From: Mangrovimonas xylaniphaga
GTDB taxonomy: Bacteria > Bacteroidota > Bacteroidia > Flavobacteriales > Flavobacteriaceae
DNA: 64,000 bases
Assembly (NCBI RefSeq): GCF_001280435.1
Contig: NZ_LBIP01000013.1
Span: 372,001-436,000 of the forward strand
Direction: 5' to 3'
Both the position numbers and the translations under genes were made by a program. Under the pieces are notes generated by a model. That model made no database searches. It saw only the letters and a program-made list of their open reading frames with translations, and was not told where the DNA came from. The stretch's first letter is position 1. The number at the start of each line of letters is the position of its first letter. This document shows positions 55,992 to 64,000 of the stretch, in pieces.

Positions 55992-57282
55992 TTACAGAAT
56001 CCAAAACAATATTAAACAATTCCCTAAATCCTTTCCATCTATGGTTCTCACTAAACGTATAGTTATGGAAAATGGGCGTAAAGGTACCGTTTACTTTTTG
56101 CACACTCTTAATCAACCGCTGTAATTCTTCCTTTTTATCTAAAAGAGACTGCTTTTTTAACAGTGCAAAATCAATAAAATGAAAGGAATTAATCTGCAGA
56201 GGCGTTTGGATTTCATAATCCAAATCGTAAAACTGAAATGGCGTACAGGTACTTGCCCTAAAACCCAGTTCGTTAATATAACCCATGGTAAAATCCTGCG
56301 TCACTTCCAATTCAATCAAACTCCGATAGGTTTCTGGCAGATTGATTTTTGAGAACGAATTACGGGATGCTTCCAAATTATAGTTGGTAATAGCTTCCAT
56401 TTTGGCCTTTTCCTTCTTCAAAACTTCCTTGTTATCCAAAGCAAAATAAGAAACCTTAAGCCCTACCTTACAATAGTCGGCCACCGATTTGATGAGAGCC
56501 ACAAACTTTTTCTTGTTCACATTGATATTCTTATCATAAGTAGAAAAATCACCAATCAAGAAAAACACGATGAATTTATCCTTAAACTGTTTTTGGCGGT
56601 TAATGATCCATTTGAAATTATCGTAGGGATCCCTTTGAAACCCAAAAATCACCAAAAAACGGGTATAGACACTTTTCAATTTAAAGCGAAACAAATCGCT
56701 CATGGTTCCTCCAATAGTCCTCAATAACCCCTTTTTCTTATAGTAATAGGCCATTGGCACATCTATCACAGGTTGTACCTTATACTTCTTTTCAGGAAAT
56801 TGAAACTCCTTAAATTGCTCTTGGATAATCGCCTTAAACTTATAGGCCCAAATATCGATAACCGGCTGATTGAGAAACCCATTTTTATAGGCCAGACTTT
56901 CCTTGGCCACAAACCTCCCGTAAGGATCTTTAACGTGAGGCATATACTCCTCATAACGACACAACAGATAAAATGCTGCAGCAAAAATATCGAACGGTAA
57001 ACTGCTTTTATCACTGGTTGTAAAAAAGCATTTGGTATCGTCCCACTCCATCACGTTAATTTCCACATCGCTCAGCCCCTGTTCAAACAACAACTCATGA
57101 CTTCTTATAAAAATTTCATTGCCCAAAGGTTGTTTGGTATACGACATTTTAATGTCCTCATGGGCAATAAACTCTTCAATAGTAGTAGTAAACCCAACAG
57201 GAACTCCCAAAATCCTAGTGCAGATATGCTTGAAAGTATAAGTTAAACGCGGGGTTATTTTATGGGTATAGACTAATAGCAT
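55978..57282 (-). CDS. Polysaccharide deacetylase-like protein, catalytic residues apparently lost
   Basis: A 434-residue protein resembling flavobacterial proteins with a DUF7033 N-terminal domain and a NodB-like deacetylase domain ('QPVIDVPMAYYYKKKGLLRT', 'LPETYRSLIELEVTQDFTMG', 'LGFRASTCTPFQFYDLDYEI'). From memory of that family, an Asp-x-Asp strand and two His motifs bind the metal; here I see 'IDVP' , 'KVSY' and 'RNSF' at those places, so the site looks degenerate. No signal peptide. Cotranscribed with the YjjG-type gene. The family call is moderate, the loss of activity is inference. Confidence 0.6.
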   Translation of the reverse strand: MLLVYTHKITPRLTYTFKHICTRILGVPVGFTTTIEEFIAHEDIKMSYTKQPLGNEIFIRSHELLFEQGLSDVEINVMEWDDTKCFFTTSDKSSLPFDIFAAAFYLLCRYEEYMPHVKDPYGRFVAKESLAYKNGFLNQPVIDIWAYKFKAIIQEQFKEFQFPEKKYKVQPVIDVPMAYYYKKKGLLRTIGGTMSDLFRFKLKSVYTRFLVIFGFQRDPYDNFKWIINRQKQFKDKFIVFFLIGDFSTYDKNINVNKKKFVALIKSVADYCKVGLKVSYFALDNKEVLKKEKAKMEAITNYNLEASRNSFSKINLPETYRSLIELEVTQDFTMGYINELGFRASTCTPFQFYDLDYEIQTPLQINSFHFIDFALLKKQSLLDKKEELQRLIKSVQKVNGTFTPIFHNYTFSENHRWKGFRELFNIVLDSVNEAS

Positions 57283-57372
57283 AGATAGTATTGGAAGGCC
57301 TCAACCAGTGTTGTCAATCAAAAATAAGAAATTCCGAAAGTCCACCGATAGCATCTCCCTATAAATTTAATT

Positions 57373-58071
57373 TCACAGGATGCCGTCATCGGCGAAACTA
57401 AAATAAGCTCTTTCGGTAATGATTAAATGATCCAACACTTTTATATCCAAACTGGAACTTGCCTGCTTTAATTTTTGGGTGATTTGCTTATCTGCCTCAC
57501 TAGCCACTAAAGTTCCAGAAGGGTGATTGTGAACTAAAATAAGTCCTGTAGCTCCCACTTGGAGCGCTGTTTTCAAAACCAATCGCACATCCACCAAGGT
57601 TCCTGTAATCCCGCCTTTACTCAACAAATTTTTCTGAATTACCTTATTTGAATTGTTGAGATAAAGTATCCAAAACTCTTCATGGGGCAACTCACCCACA
57701 ATGGGCTGCATAAGTTCAAACACCGAAGCACTAGATAGTATTTTTTGTTTTTCCAAGGCTTCCTCCCCTCTTCGTCTTCTCCCCAATTCCATAGCCGCAA
57801 CAATGCTAATGGCTTTAGCCTCACCAATCCCTTTGAACTCCATAAGCTGAGTAATACTCAATTTTCCAAGGTCATTCAGATTGTTATCTACACTTGCCAA
57901 AATACGTTTACAGAGTTCCACAGCACTTTCACTTCTACTTCCCGAACCTATTAAAATAGCAAGCAATTCGGCATCGCTCAATACCGATTTTCCTTTGTCT
58001 CGTAATTTTTCTCGGGGCTGGTCGTCTTGTGACCAATTTTTAATGGAGAATGATGGCTGGTTATTCTGCAT
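57373..58071 (-). CDS. radC: RadC family JAB-domain protein
   Basis: A 232-residue RadC. A helix-hairpin-helix-like UPF0758 N-terminal region ('SDAELLAILIGSG', 'LMEFKGIGEAKAISIVAAME') is followed by a JAB/MPN domain with the metal motif HNHPSG at 181-186 and Asp194. Despite the old name, a DNA-repair role is not established. It stands alone, with 57 bases free of genes beyond its end, before the convergent direction changes. Confidence 0.93.
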   Translation of the reverse strand: MQNNQPSFSIKNWSQDDQPREKLRDKGKSVLSDAELLAILIGSGSRSESAVELCKRILASVDNNLNDLGKLSITQLMEFKGIGEAKAISIVAAMELGRRRRGEEALEKQKILSSASVFELMQPIVGELPHEEFWILYLNNSNKVIQKNLLSKGGITGTLVDVRLVLKTALQVGATGLILVHNHPSGTLVASEADKQITQKLKQASSSLDIKVLDHLIITERAYFSFADDGIL

Positions 58072-58204
58072 AAATAAAACTTAAGGGTTAGTGTTCCTTA
58101 AATTTACATAAAGTAAATCAAACTTTTAGGCATATTAAATTTTGCCTGACATTCTTTGAAATCCTTTTTATTGTAAATTTACCCGATACCATTTAAACCT
58201 AATT

Positions 58205-58654
58205 ATGAAATCCCTTTTTGACACTTCAGCACACAATGAGCTTCTAGAGCGAATAGAAAACATTCAAGAGCAAAGCATTCCACTTTGGGGAGAGATGAAT
58301 GCCTCCAAAATGTTTGCTCACTGTTGCGGTCCTTTAAAAGTGTCGTTGGGGAAGCTTGAATTGGAAAAACCGAATTTTATGATGAAGTTTATGTTGTCAT
58401 TTTTCAGAACTTCCCTTTATGATGACAAACCTTGGAAAAAAGGTCTACCTACCACCAAAGAATACAAAATTACCCAAGACACCAATTTTGGCAATTCCAA
58501 AAAAGAACTGATAGACCTCATCAACGAATTCCACGCTAAAAAGGACCAAAATACTTGGCCAGTCCACCCCTATTTTGGTTCCTTTACCCCCGAGCAGTGG
58601 GGCATGATGCAGTACAAGCATTTAGATCATCACTTTACACAATTTGGAGTATAA
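58205..58654 (+). CDS. DUF1569 family protein
   Basis: A 149-residue protein of the DUF1569 group within the DinB-like four-helix fold. Visible features are 'WGEMNASKMFAHCCGPLKVS' with a helix-borne His, and the C-terminal 'GSFTPEQWGMMQYKHLDHHF', which supplies metal-binding histidines. Function unknown; some relatives are metal-dependent thiol transferases. The next gene starts 6 bases later. Confidence 0.8.
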   Translation: MKSLFDTSAHNELLERIENIQEQSIPLWGEMNASKMFAHCCGPLKVSLGKLELEKPNFMMKFMLSFFRTSLYDDKPWKKGLPTTKEYKITQDTNFGNSKKELIDLINEFHAKKDQNTWPVHPYFGSFTPEQWGMMQYKHLDHHFTQFGV

Positions 58655-58660
58655 CGGTTT

Positions 58661-59251
58661 ATGGCCTATCCTCCAAAAACATATCAGGACAGCTCTTTAC
58701 CTCATTTGCTTGAAGTTATTAAAGCATATCCCTTGGCGACGGTAATTTCTGTAGAAAACAACCACCCAATAGTTACTCATATCCCATTGGTCTATAAAGA
58801 CGGTAAACTCATTGGCCATTTGGACAAACAAAATCCGCAAGCCGAACTTCTAAAAAACAATCAGCCCGTAACCGCTATTTTTTCAGGACCACAGGCCTAC
58901 ATATCGCCCAGCAATTTTGAGTCGGAACAACTGCCAACATGGAATTATATTTTTGTTCATGTTCAAGGAAATGCCATTGAAATTTCAGATGCAAATGCCA
59001 TCAAGGACTCTATGGTAGCCATGACCCATTTTTTGGAGGCTCCAGATCACAAATACATTTTAGAACAGGACAATCCAAGGATGGAGCAACTCATTAACTA
59101 CGTGAGTGGTTTTGAAATAGACATTACCCGCTGGGAGGGTAAATTCAAACTGTCACAAGACAAACCTCATCAAGAATTTGTACTGGCCAAAGAAGCGCTT
59201 ATAACAGAAAACCAAAAGAGCATTCAAGAGTTTTTGGGAAAGATTCTATGA
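58661..59251 (+). CDS. PaiB-like FMN-binding protein
   Basis: A 196-residue split-barrel flavin-binding protein of the PaiB family. 'MAYPPKTYQDSSLPHLLEVI' at the start, 'LATVISVENNHPIVTHIPLV' and 'WNYIFVHVQGNAIEISD' are typical. PaiB in Bacillus is named a negative transcriptional regulator, but this family has no DNA-binding domain; a flavin enzyme is equally likely. Probably one transcript with the DUF1569 gene. Confidence 0.87.
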   Translation: MAYPPKTYQDSSLPHLLEVIKAYPLATVISVENNHPIVTHIPLVYKDGKLIGHLDKQNPQAELLKNNQPVTAIFSGPQAYISPSNFESEQLPTWNYIFVHVQGNAIEISDANAIKDSMVAMTHFLEAPDHKYILEQDNPRMEQLINYVSGFEIDITRWEGKFKLSQDKPHQEFVLAKEALITENQKSIQEFLGKIL

Positions 59252-59362
59252 TAAGTGTCCTTAGTTAACTTTCCTGCAACAGGAGACAAAATATCACCAA
59301 AACAACTATAAATCAGACAAATAAAATAGTATATTAGCTATGTAAGTCCATGGCCAATATTT

Positions 59363-61987
59363 ATGTTTAAAATTTCCTCGCACATATATAAAACTATTGT
59401 ATTTCTTGCGCTGCTTACATTTCCTATCCTTACCATTGGACAGATTTTGGATACGGAAATCCCCAATGTTATATCAGATTCCATAAAGACAAAAACGCCA
59501 AAGGTCATTCCGCTTACCCATATAATCGAAGGGATAGAAGTTACCAACAAAGAGATTTCGAGCATCAATAAAAAAATCAACAAGGACAGAAAGATTACAG
59601 AAATAGATTCGATGTTCCCCATTTATGAGGAGTTTTTAAAAATCCAGAAGGAGGAGGTTAACAAATTTATCAAAGCCGATCCCAACCGTGAAAAAATAGA
59701 CAATCTCATAATTATGTGGGAAGGCTACGGCGAATATTTGGAAATCTGGCAATCTGAAGTCAATGAATTTGAAGAACGCAACTCTAGGCTTTACGAAACT
59801 ATAGCTCCCGCAGAAACTACATGGAATTTAACCTATGACAATGCCCTGGAGGAAAATGCCCCTCCAGAGATTTTAAACAATATTGTAGCCATTAGGGATA
59901 GCGTCATAAAACTCAAAGAGATCATTCTGAAAAACAACAATGACTTTTTGAGTATGGAATCCAGGATCAATGTAGAAATAAATGAAATTGAAGAAGTCAT
60001 CGAAGAACTGACCTCTCTAAAAGATTCCGAAGTTTACAACTTATTCTATCAACGCCTTGAGCCAATTTGGACAACTTCCTTTAGTAATATTTGGGAACGC
60101 TCTGGCACCAACAACATAGATTCGGTTAAAAAAAGTACTTTGGGCACTTTCGATTTTGTAAAGAACCTTAAAAGATCGCTTCCTCTTTTTGTGATTTTGG
60201 TGGCCCTAATTACACTTTTGGTTCTCTATTTAAAAAAAGCATTTACAACCTATCCCTTCACCGATGAGAATGCCGATTTACAACATGCCAAAGATGTTCT
60301 CACGGAGCATTATCTGGCAACCATTTTCTTCATTACGTTTCTGTTGGCCAGGTTCTATTTTGTACCGGCTCCAAAATTATTCCTGGATATCTTGACACTG
60401 CTCTCCTTGTTCTCAGCAATTTCTCTGGTTAAACCACTAATGTACAAACGTTTTAAAAAACTTATTTATTTTGCAATATTCTTTTATGTGTTCGACTCCA
60501 TTAAAACCTATGTCTGGTTCAATGCAGAACAATATAGGCTTTATACATTTATAGAAGCTGCTTTGGTTATAGTGGTACTATTTTCATTCACCAATCCATA
60601 TGTAGATACAAAAAAAATGAAAATGGGGACTTTTGGTATATTTCTCTTAAAACTTACCCCTTTGCTTTACGTTTTGTGTGGTATTTCCATACTTGCCAAT
60701 ATAATTGGATATATCAACCTAACCGATTTAACCTTAAAAATTAGTACTAGAAGTGGTGTGTTCATCATTTTGTTCTATTCCCTATTAATTATTTGCAATG
60801 CCATTTTATTAAGCGTGGTCCATAGGCATTTTTGTGTACAACCATCTTTTGATCCTGAGCTAAAACTGCTAACAGAAAAGAAAGTACTTAAGTTCAATAG
60901 AGTAACTATCATTATAATTTGGGGATTGGTTTTTTTAAAAATGATAGATCAATTAGCCCCTATCCTAACTTATTTTACAGACACCTCCAGTGAACCCTAT
61001 AAGTTTGGAAATTTGTCATTCACCCCAAATGAAGTCCTATCATTTCTATTAGTATTATTCATCTCTTTTGCGCTCACCCGAATCATATCCTTTCTTATTA
61101 ATGATGATCAAGGAATTTTAAGAGTGTTTAAACTTCCTAAAGGAATTCCTGCTGCAATATCTCTGGTAATAAGATACCTGATTATTGGCTTTGGAATCAT
61201 TTTAGCCTTATCATCCTTGGGAATCGACTTGAGCAAATTTAACCTTATGGCCGGAGCTTTAGGATTGGGGATCGGTTTTGGTTTACAAACCGTTATTTCC
61301 AATTTTGTTTCAGGGTTGATCCTGGTCTTCGAACGCCCCATTTTACAAGGAGACACCGTTGAAGTTGACAACCTCTTGGGAACCGTGAATCGAATTGGAG
61401 TGAGATCTTCTACCATTACTACTTTTGATGGCGCCGAAGTGATTGTGCCAAACAATAGCCTAATTTCAAACGATCTCATTAACTGGACACTTTCGGACAA
61501 TACCAAGAGAGTGGAAATCATAGTTGGAACGTCCTATAACTCGGACCCCAATGAGGTCCTAAAAATTTTATATGATGTTGCTATCAACTACGAGGATACT
61601 CTAAAAACACCAACACCCCAAGCCTTATTTGTTGATTTTGGTGATAGCTCACTAAATTTCACCTTAAGGTTTTGGGTACATTATGAAAACTGGCTACAAG
61701 CAAGAAGTGATGTCTCTATTGAAATATATAACCAGTTCAAAGAGGAAGATATAGAAATTCCGTTCCCACAACGTGATATCCATGTAAAAAATATTCCCGA
61801 GATTGTTTCCAATTATAAAACGCCGCCACCTCATGATCCACCAGATACCGAAACCAATATAGACGACACTGAGATTCCGAAAGTGGTGATTCCAATTGAG
61901 CACAGAGATCCAGGACACGATTTAGAAATAGAGGAAAAGGAAAGTGAAGCAAACGATGACCAAGAACCAAACAATGACAACCAATAA
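59363..61987 (+). CDS. MscS-family mechanosensitive channel with large N-terminal region
   Basis: An 874-residue protein. Residues 1-28 are a signal peptide. Residues 60-260 are a soluble, charged, coiled-coil-rich periplasmic domain. About eight membrane helices lie between residues 270 and 650. The MscS pore helix 'GALGLGIGFGLQTVISNFVSG' is at about 631-651, followed by the beta domain ('ERPILQGDTVEVDNLLGTVN') and the C-terminal alpha/beta domain. Residues 815-874 are an unusual acidic, proline-rich tail. It should open under membrane tension to release solutes, like MscK/MscM types. Confidence 0.88.
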   Translation: MFKISSHIYKTIVFLALLTFPILTIGQILDTEIPNVISDSIKTKTPKVIPLTHIIEGIEVTNKEISSINKKINKDRKITEIDSMFPIYEEFLKIQKEEVNKFIKADPNREKIDNLIIMWEGYGEYLEIWQSEVNEFEERNSRLYETIAPAETTWNLTYDNALEENAPPEILNNIVAIRDSVIKLKEIILKNNNDFLSMESRINVEINEIEEVIEELTSLKDSEVYNLFYQRLEPIWTTSFSNIWERSGTNNIDSVKKSTLGTFDFVKNLKRSLPLFVILVALITLLVLYLKKAFTTYPFTDENADLQHAKDVLTEHYLATIFFITFLLARFYFVPAPKLFLDILTLLSLFSAISLVKPLMYKRFKKLIYFAIFFYVFDSIKTYVWFNAEQYRLYTFIEAALVIVVLFSFTNPYVDTKKMKMGTFGIFLLKLTPLLYVLCGISILANIIGYINLTDLTLKISTRSGVFIILFYSLLIICNAILLSVVHRHFCVQPSFDPELKLLTEKKVLKFNRVTIIIIWGLVFLKMIDQLAPILTYFTDTSSEPYKFGNLSFTPNEVLSFLLVLFISFALTRIISFLINDDQGILRVFKLPKGIPAAISLVIRYLIIGFGIILALSSLGIDLSKFNLMAGALGLGIGFGLQTVISNFVSGLILVFERPILQGDTVEVDNLLGTVNRIGVRSSTITTFDGAEVIVPNNSLISNDLINWTLSDNTKRVEIIVGTSYNSDPNEVLKILYDVAINYEDTLKTPTPQALFVDFGDSSLNFTLRFWVHYENWLQARSDVSIEIYNQFKEEDIEIPFPQRDIHVKNIPEIVSNYKTPPPHDPPDTETNIDDTEIPKVVIPIEHRDPGHDLEIEEKESEANDDQEPNNDNQ

Positions 61988-61999
61988 ACCCAATATATC

Positions 62000-62209
62000 A
62001 TGAAACAGGTTACTGTATATTCAGCAAAATCGGATGTTAAAGCCATGGCAATAAAGAATTTGTTAGCCGACAACGATATTTCCTTTACTGAAATTGATAA
62101 GAGAGATACCTCTTATGCCAATCTTTTCGGAAATATTGAAATTTCAGTTGATGAAACCGATGCTGATAAAGCCCAATCCCTAATTGAGGAACTTCAGCTT
62201 GAGGAATAA
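62000..62209 (+). CDS. DUF2007 family small protein
   Basis: A 69-residue protein with a ferredoxin-like fold pattern: strand 'QVTVYSAKSDVKAMAIKNLL', 'NDISFTEIDKRD' and a final helix 'ADKAQSLIEELQLEE'. It matches the DUF2007 (putative signal-transducing) group, of unknown function. It starts 12 bases after the channel gene, so it is cotranscribed with it, and ends at a strong terminator. Confidence 0.82.
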   Translation: MKQVTVYSAKSDVKAMAIKNLLADNDISFTEIDKRDTSYANLFGNIEISVDETDADKAQSLIEELQLEE

Positions 62210-62210
62210 T

Positions 62211-62265
62211 CTATAAAAAAGAAGTCTATTGGATCTTTGTTATTTCCCCAATAGACTTCTTTTCG
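62211..62265. terminator. Bidirectional terminator
   Basis: A perfect 16-bp stem, 62217-62232 (AAAAGAAGTCTATTGG) with 62248-62263, and a 15-base loop. The A and T ends serve both the + strand DUF2007 gene and the convergent DUF6340 gene. Confidence 0.92.
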
Positions 62266-62282
62266 TTGAATAAAAATTTAAT

Positions 62283-63287
62283 TTACAGCTCCAAGTTCTT
62301 TCTTCTCAACAATATTTTAGCGTATTTTCTGCTCAAATCATCCCCATAATCTCGATAAGCACGTTGTGCCCACTCCAAAGCCAATTCGGTATCTCCCAAC
62401 ACTTCGTAAGCTACAGCAATATTTAAAGCGGCCCTCCCAGCAGACTTACTGCCAAAATCGTTGATAATGTTTTTCCAAATTTCTATAGCGTCATTCCACT
62501 TGGCCACTTCGGCAGAGCGCCACCCCATTTCAAATTGTCGTTTATCAGCTCCCTTTCCTTTTTTGTACATGTCTCGTTTCACTCTGTAGTAACTTGGCAA
62601 AAACCTAGACACATAATCCTGTCCAGCTGCATAAGCGGTTTCATGAAGGGCATTCAACGGAGGTAGACCATTTATTAAATTAAAATCCATAAAATAGGTT
62701 TGCTGAAAATGGTCTGAAATAGTTTGGGTAGCGGGATCATAAAGTCTCCAATAACTCCTCACATCAATCCGTGCTTGGGTTGGGAATCTGGCACTAGGTT
62801 TTCCCGTAGTAATCACTGCATTTACTTGGTCTGCCACCGCAGATCTCAGAAGATCGGAATTAGAGTCGAAAGTTTCCAATACCAACAACATATCGGCATT
62901 GGCAGTATTACAGATTCGTGATACCTGCTCCCAACTTAATCTATCAGGAGTTTGACGTGTTCCAGTACCAAACATTCTAAGCGTGTCCGGGATAATAATC
63001 TTTAAATGACTGTTATTCTGTAAACCATCAAACACACCTTTAATGGCTTCGTCAGAAGCTAACTTATCTGAACCCGCTATTTCAACTGTGGTGATAGCTT
63101 CAATAGCTTCAGAATTTTTGTCTTCTTCCTTTGTAAGAGAGCGGTTCACTACAACAATATCGTTGACATTATCTGGTAACGACACCACTGGAGCTTGGGG
63201 ATAATTTAAGCGGACATACCCATATTTACTGCATGACGTAAGGCTCAACAACACCATTGCCAAGCCAAAAAAGTAGATTTTTTTCAT
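62283..63287 (-). CDS. DUF6340 family lipoprotein
   Basis: A 334-residue lipoprotein. I chose the ATG at 63287 ('MKKIYFFGLAMVLLSLTSC', lipobox Cys19) over an in-frame ATG at 63314 that would place nine extra residues before the signal. The middle has 'LSWEQVSRICNTANADMLLV' and 'RFPTQARIDVRSYWRLYD'; the C-terminal third is TPR-like ('GRAALNIAVAYEVLGDTELA'). This pattern fits the DUF6340 group, of unknown function. Confidence 0.82.
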   Translation of the reverse strand: MKKIYFFGLAMVLLSLTSCSKYGYVRLNYPQAPVVSLPDNVNDIVVVNRSLTKEEDKNSEAIEAITTVEIAGSDKLASDEAIKGVFDGLQNNSHLKIIIPDTLRMFGTGTRQTPDRLSWEQVSRICNTANADMLLVLETFDSNSDLLRSAVADQVNAVITTGKPSARFPTQARIDVRSYWRLYDPATQTISDHFQQTYFMDFNLINGLPPLNALHETAYAAGQDYVSRFLPSYYRVKRDMYKKGKGADKRQFEMGWRSAEVAKWNDAIEIWKNIINDFGSKSAGRAALNIAVAYEVLGDTELALEWAQRAYRDYGDDLSRKYAKILLRRKNLEL

Positions 63288-63366
63288 AATAACCGATTTA
63301 GTGCTGCTATGCAATTAACAATAAATATGCCATTTTTTGAAGAAAAACTGTACCTACCAAATACAG

Positions 63367-63410
63367 TTGAAGCTCCAATCCAAGGTTTTACGCTTGGTTT
63401 GAAGCTTCAA
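63367..63410 (-). terminator. Imperfect hairpin after the TonB receptor gene
   Basis: An 18-bp stem with two mismatches (63367-63384 with 63393-63410) and an 8-base loop, 26 bases past the receptor stop. No U-run follows on the minus strand, so terminator function is uncertain. Confidence 0.4.
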
Positions 63411-63436
63411 AAAATATTATTCAAAAAAAAGGTTAT

Positions 63437-64000
63437 CTAAAAATCGAACTGGTAAGTTGCTCCTCCAAGAATCTGTAAGCCTTGTACTGGATAATGCATC
63501 CAACGTTCGTAATCCTGGTTGAACAAGTTATTCCCTTTAAGGAAAATAGATAGTTTTTCGTTCACTCTATAACCGGCATGCAAGTTGACATCAAAATAGC
63601 CATCAAGCGTTCTGGTTTCTTCAATTGGTAAGATCAAAGTACCCTCTTCAAAGAACACATCTTTACGTTCTCCTACATAGAACAAGCTAGCACCGGCAAA
63701 CCATTGTTCGGTAATTTGATAATCTGCGAACAAAGAAGCCTTAAGTTCAGGAAGGTTCCATGCCTCGTCTTGATTTTTGGTATTATACATAAAATATGCG
63801 GCCTTTGCTCCAAGATTAAAATTTCTATTGATATCTACGCTAAGCTCCCCTTCGAAAGAAAAGGTCTTGACATCGTCATAGACAACTCCAAAAGAGTTTC
63901 CGTATTGGTAATCTTCGGTAGCTTCTCCCAATACACTATTCGCCTTGAAAAGCGCCTTATTTCTATCGGCCGTATAATTTCCACTAACGCTATAACCAAT
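63437..64000 (-). CDS. TonB-dependent receptor, C-terminal barrel (partial)
   Basis: The frame is open to the window edge; the TTG at 63931 is not the start, since codons continue upstream ('ALFKANSVLGEATEDYQYGN'). The 187 residues show the barrel strands of a TonB-dependent receptor, with 'LDGYFDVNLHAGYRVNEKLS', 'IFLKGNNLFNQDYERW' (the conserved NLFN...Y motif) and the terminal 'GGATYQFDF' ending in Phe. The plug and most of the barrel lie outside the window; the substrate is unknown. Confidence 0.88.
   Translation of the reverse strand: MGYSVSGNYTADRNKALFKANSVLGEATEDYQYGNSFGVVYDDVKTFSFEGELSVDINRNFNLGAKAAYFMYNTKNQDEAWNLPELKASLFADYQITEQWFAGASLFYVGERKDVFFEEGTLILPIEETRTLDGYFDVNLHAGYRVNEKLSIFLKGNNLFNQDYERWMHYPVQGLQILGGATYQFDF

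Noticed and set aside
61108-61521. 137-codon open frame antisense to the MscS-type gene
   Set aside because: Opposite strand of the conserved channel domain; no family match and no promoter.

Overview
The window comes from an AT-rich bacterial chromosome of the phylum Bacteroidota, almost certainly a marine-type member of the Flavobacteriaceae. The evidence is a SusC/SusD outer-membrane pair, the flavobacterial promoter signature TTG-N17-19-TAnnTTTG in front of many genes, near absence of Shine-Dalgarno sequences, A-rich start regions, lipoproteins with an acidic 'SDDD' type surface signal, and a fused str-S10-spc-alpha ribosomal cluster that lacks tuf. Almost everything is core chromosome. 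I see no insertion sequence, prophage, CRISPR array, tRNA or rRNA gene.

Layout. 1-2.2 kb (+): end of a YitT-type membrane protein, a cupin, an alpha/beta hydrolase and the pseudouridine synthase RluF. 2.3-6.6 kb (-): FolD, the SRP GTPase Ffh and arginyl-tRNA synthetase. 6.6-7.2 kb is a 545-base intergenic region in front of a TPR histidine kinase (+). 9.3-10.9 kb (-): citrulline hydrolase CtlX and a Nudix hydrolase. 11-17.7 kb: pyrE and an SRPBCC protein (+), birA (-), then a tight + strand run rsfS-ftsH-LUD protein-cdsA-psd-acyl-CoA-binding protein that joins ribosome silencing, membrane proteolysis and phospholipid synthesis. 17.7-25.4 kb (-): a DDAH-like hydrolase, gltA, a glycogen synthase, eno, carA and an exported protein of unknown function.

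25.4-42.6 kb (-) is one continuous ribosomal supercluster, read from rpsL down to rplQ: rpsL-rpsG-fusA-rpsJ-rplCDWB-rpsS-rplV-rpsC-rplP-rpmC-rpsQ-rplNXE-rpsN-rpsH-rplFR-rpsE-rpmD-rplO-secY-infA-rpmJ-rpsM-rpsK-rpsD-rpoA-rplQ. Genes are mostly 5-25 bases apart, but four spacers are longer and each holds a strong secondary structure: rpsJ/rplC (a hairpin with a U-tract), rpsN/rpsH (a GC-rich hairpin), rpsK/rpsD (a hairpin, a canonical promoter and a folded leader) and rpoA/rplQ (a nested hairpin). I regard these as the most interesting unexplained sequence in the window, as candidate autoregulatory leaders or attenuators.

42.8-51.4 kb (+): an Omp85-family protein, then a SusC/SusD uptake pair with two downstream surface lipoproteins and no enzyme or regulator, closed by a strong terminator. 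51.5-64 kb is mixed housekeeping: RlmB, a rhomboid protein, RarA, a YjjG-type phosphatase, a degenerate polysaccharide-deacetylase-like protein, RadC, a DUF1569 protein, a PaiB-like flavoprotein, a large MscS-type channel, a DUF2007 protein, a DUF6340 lipoprotein and the C-terminal end of a TonB-dependent receptor that runs off the window. Three convergent gene pairs share a single TTAA as their two stop codons.
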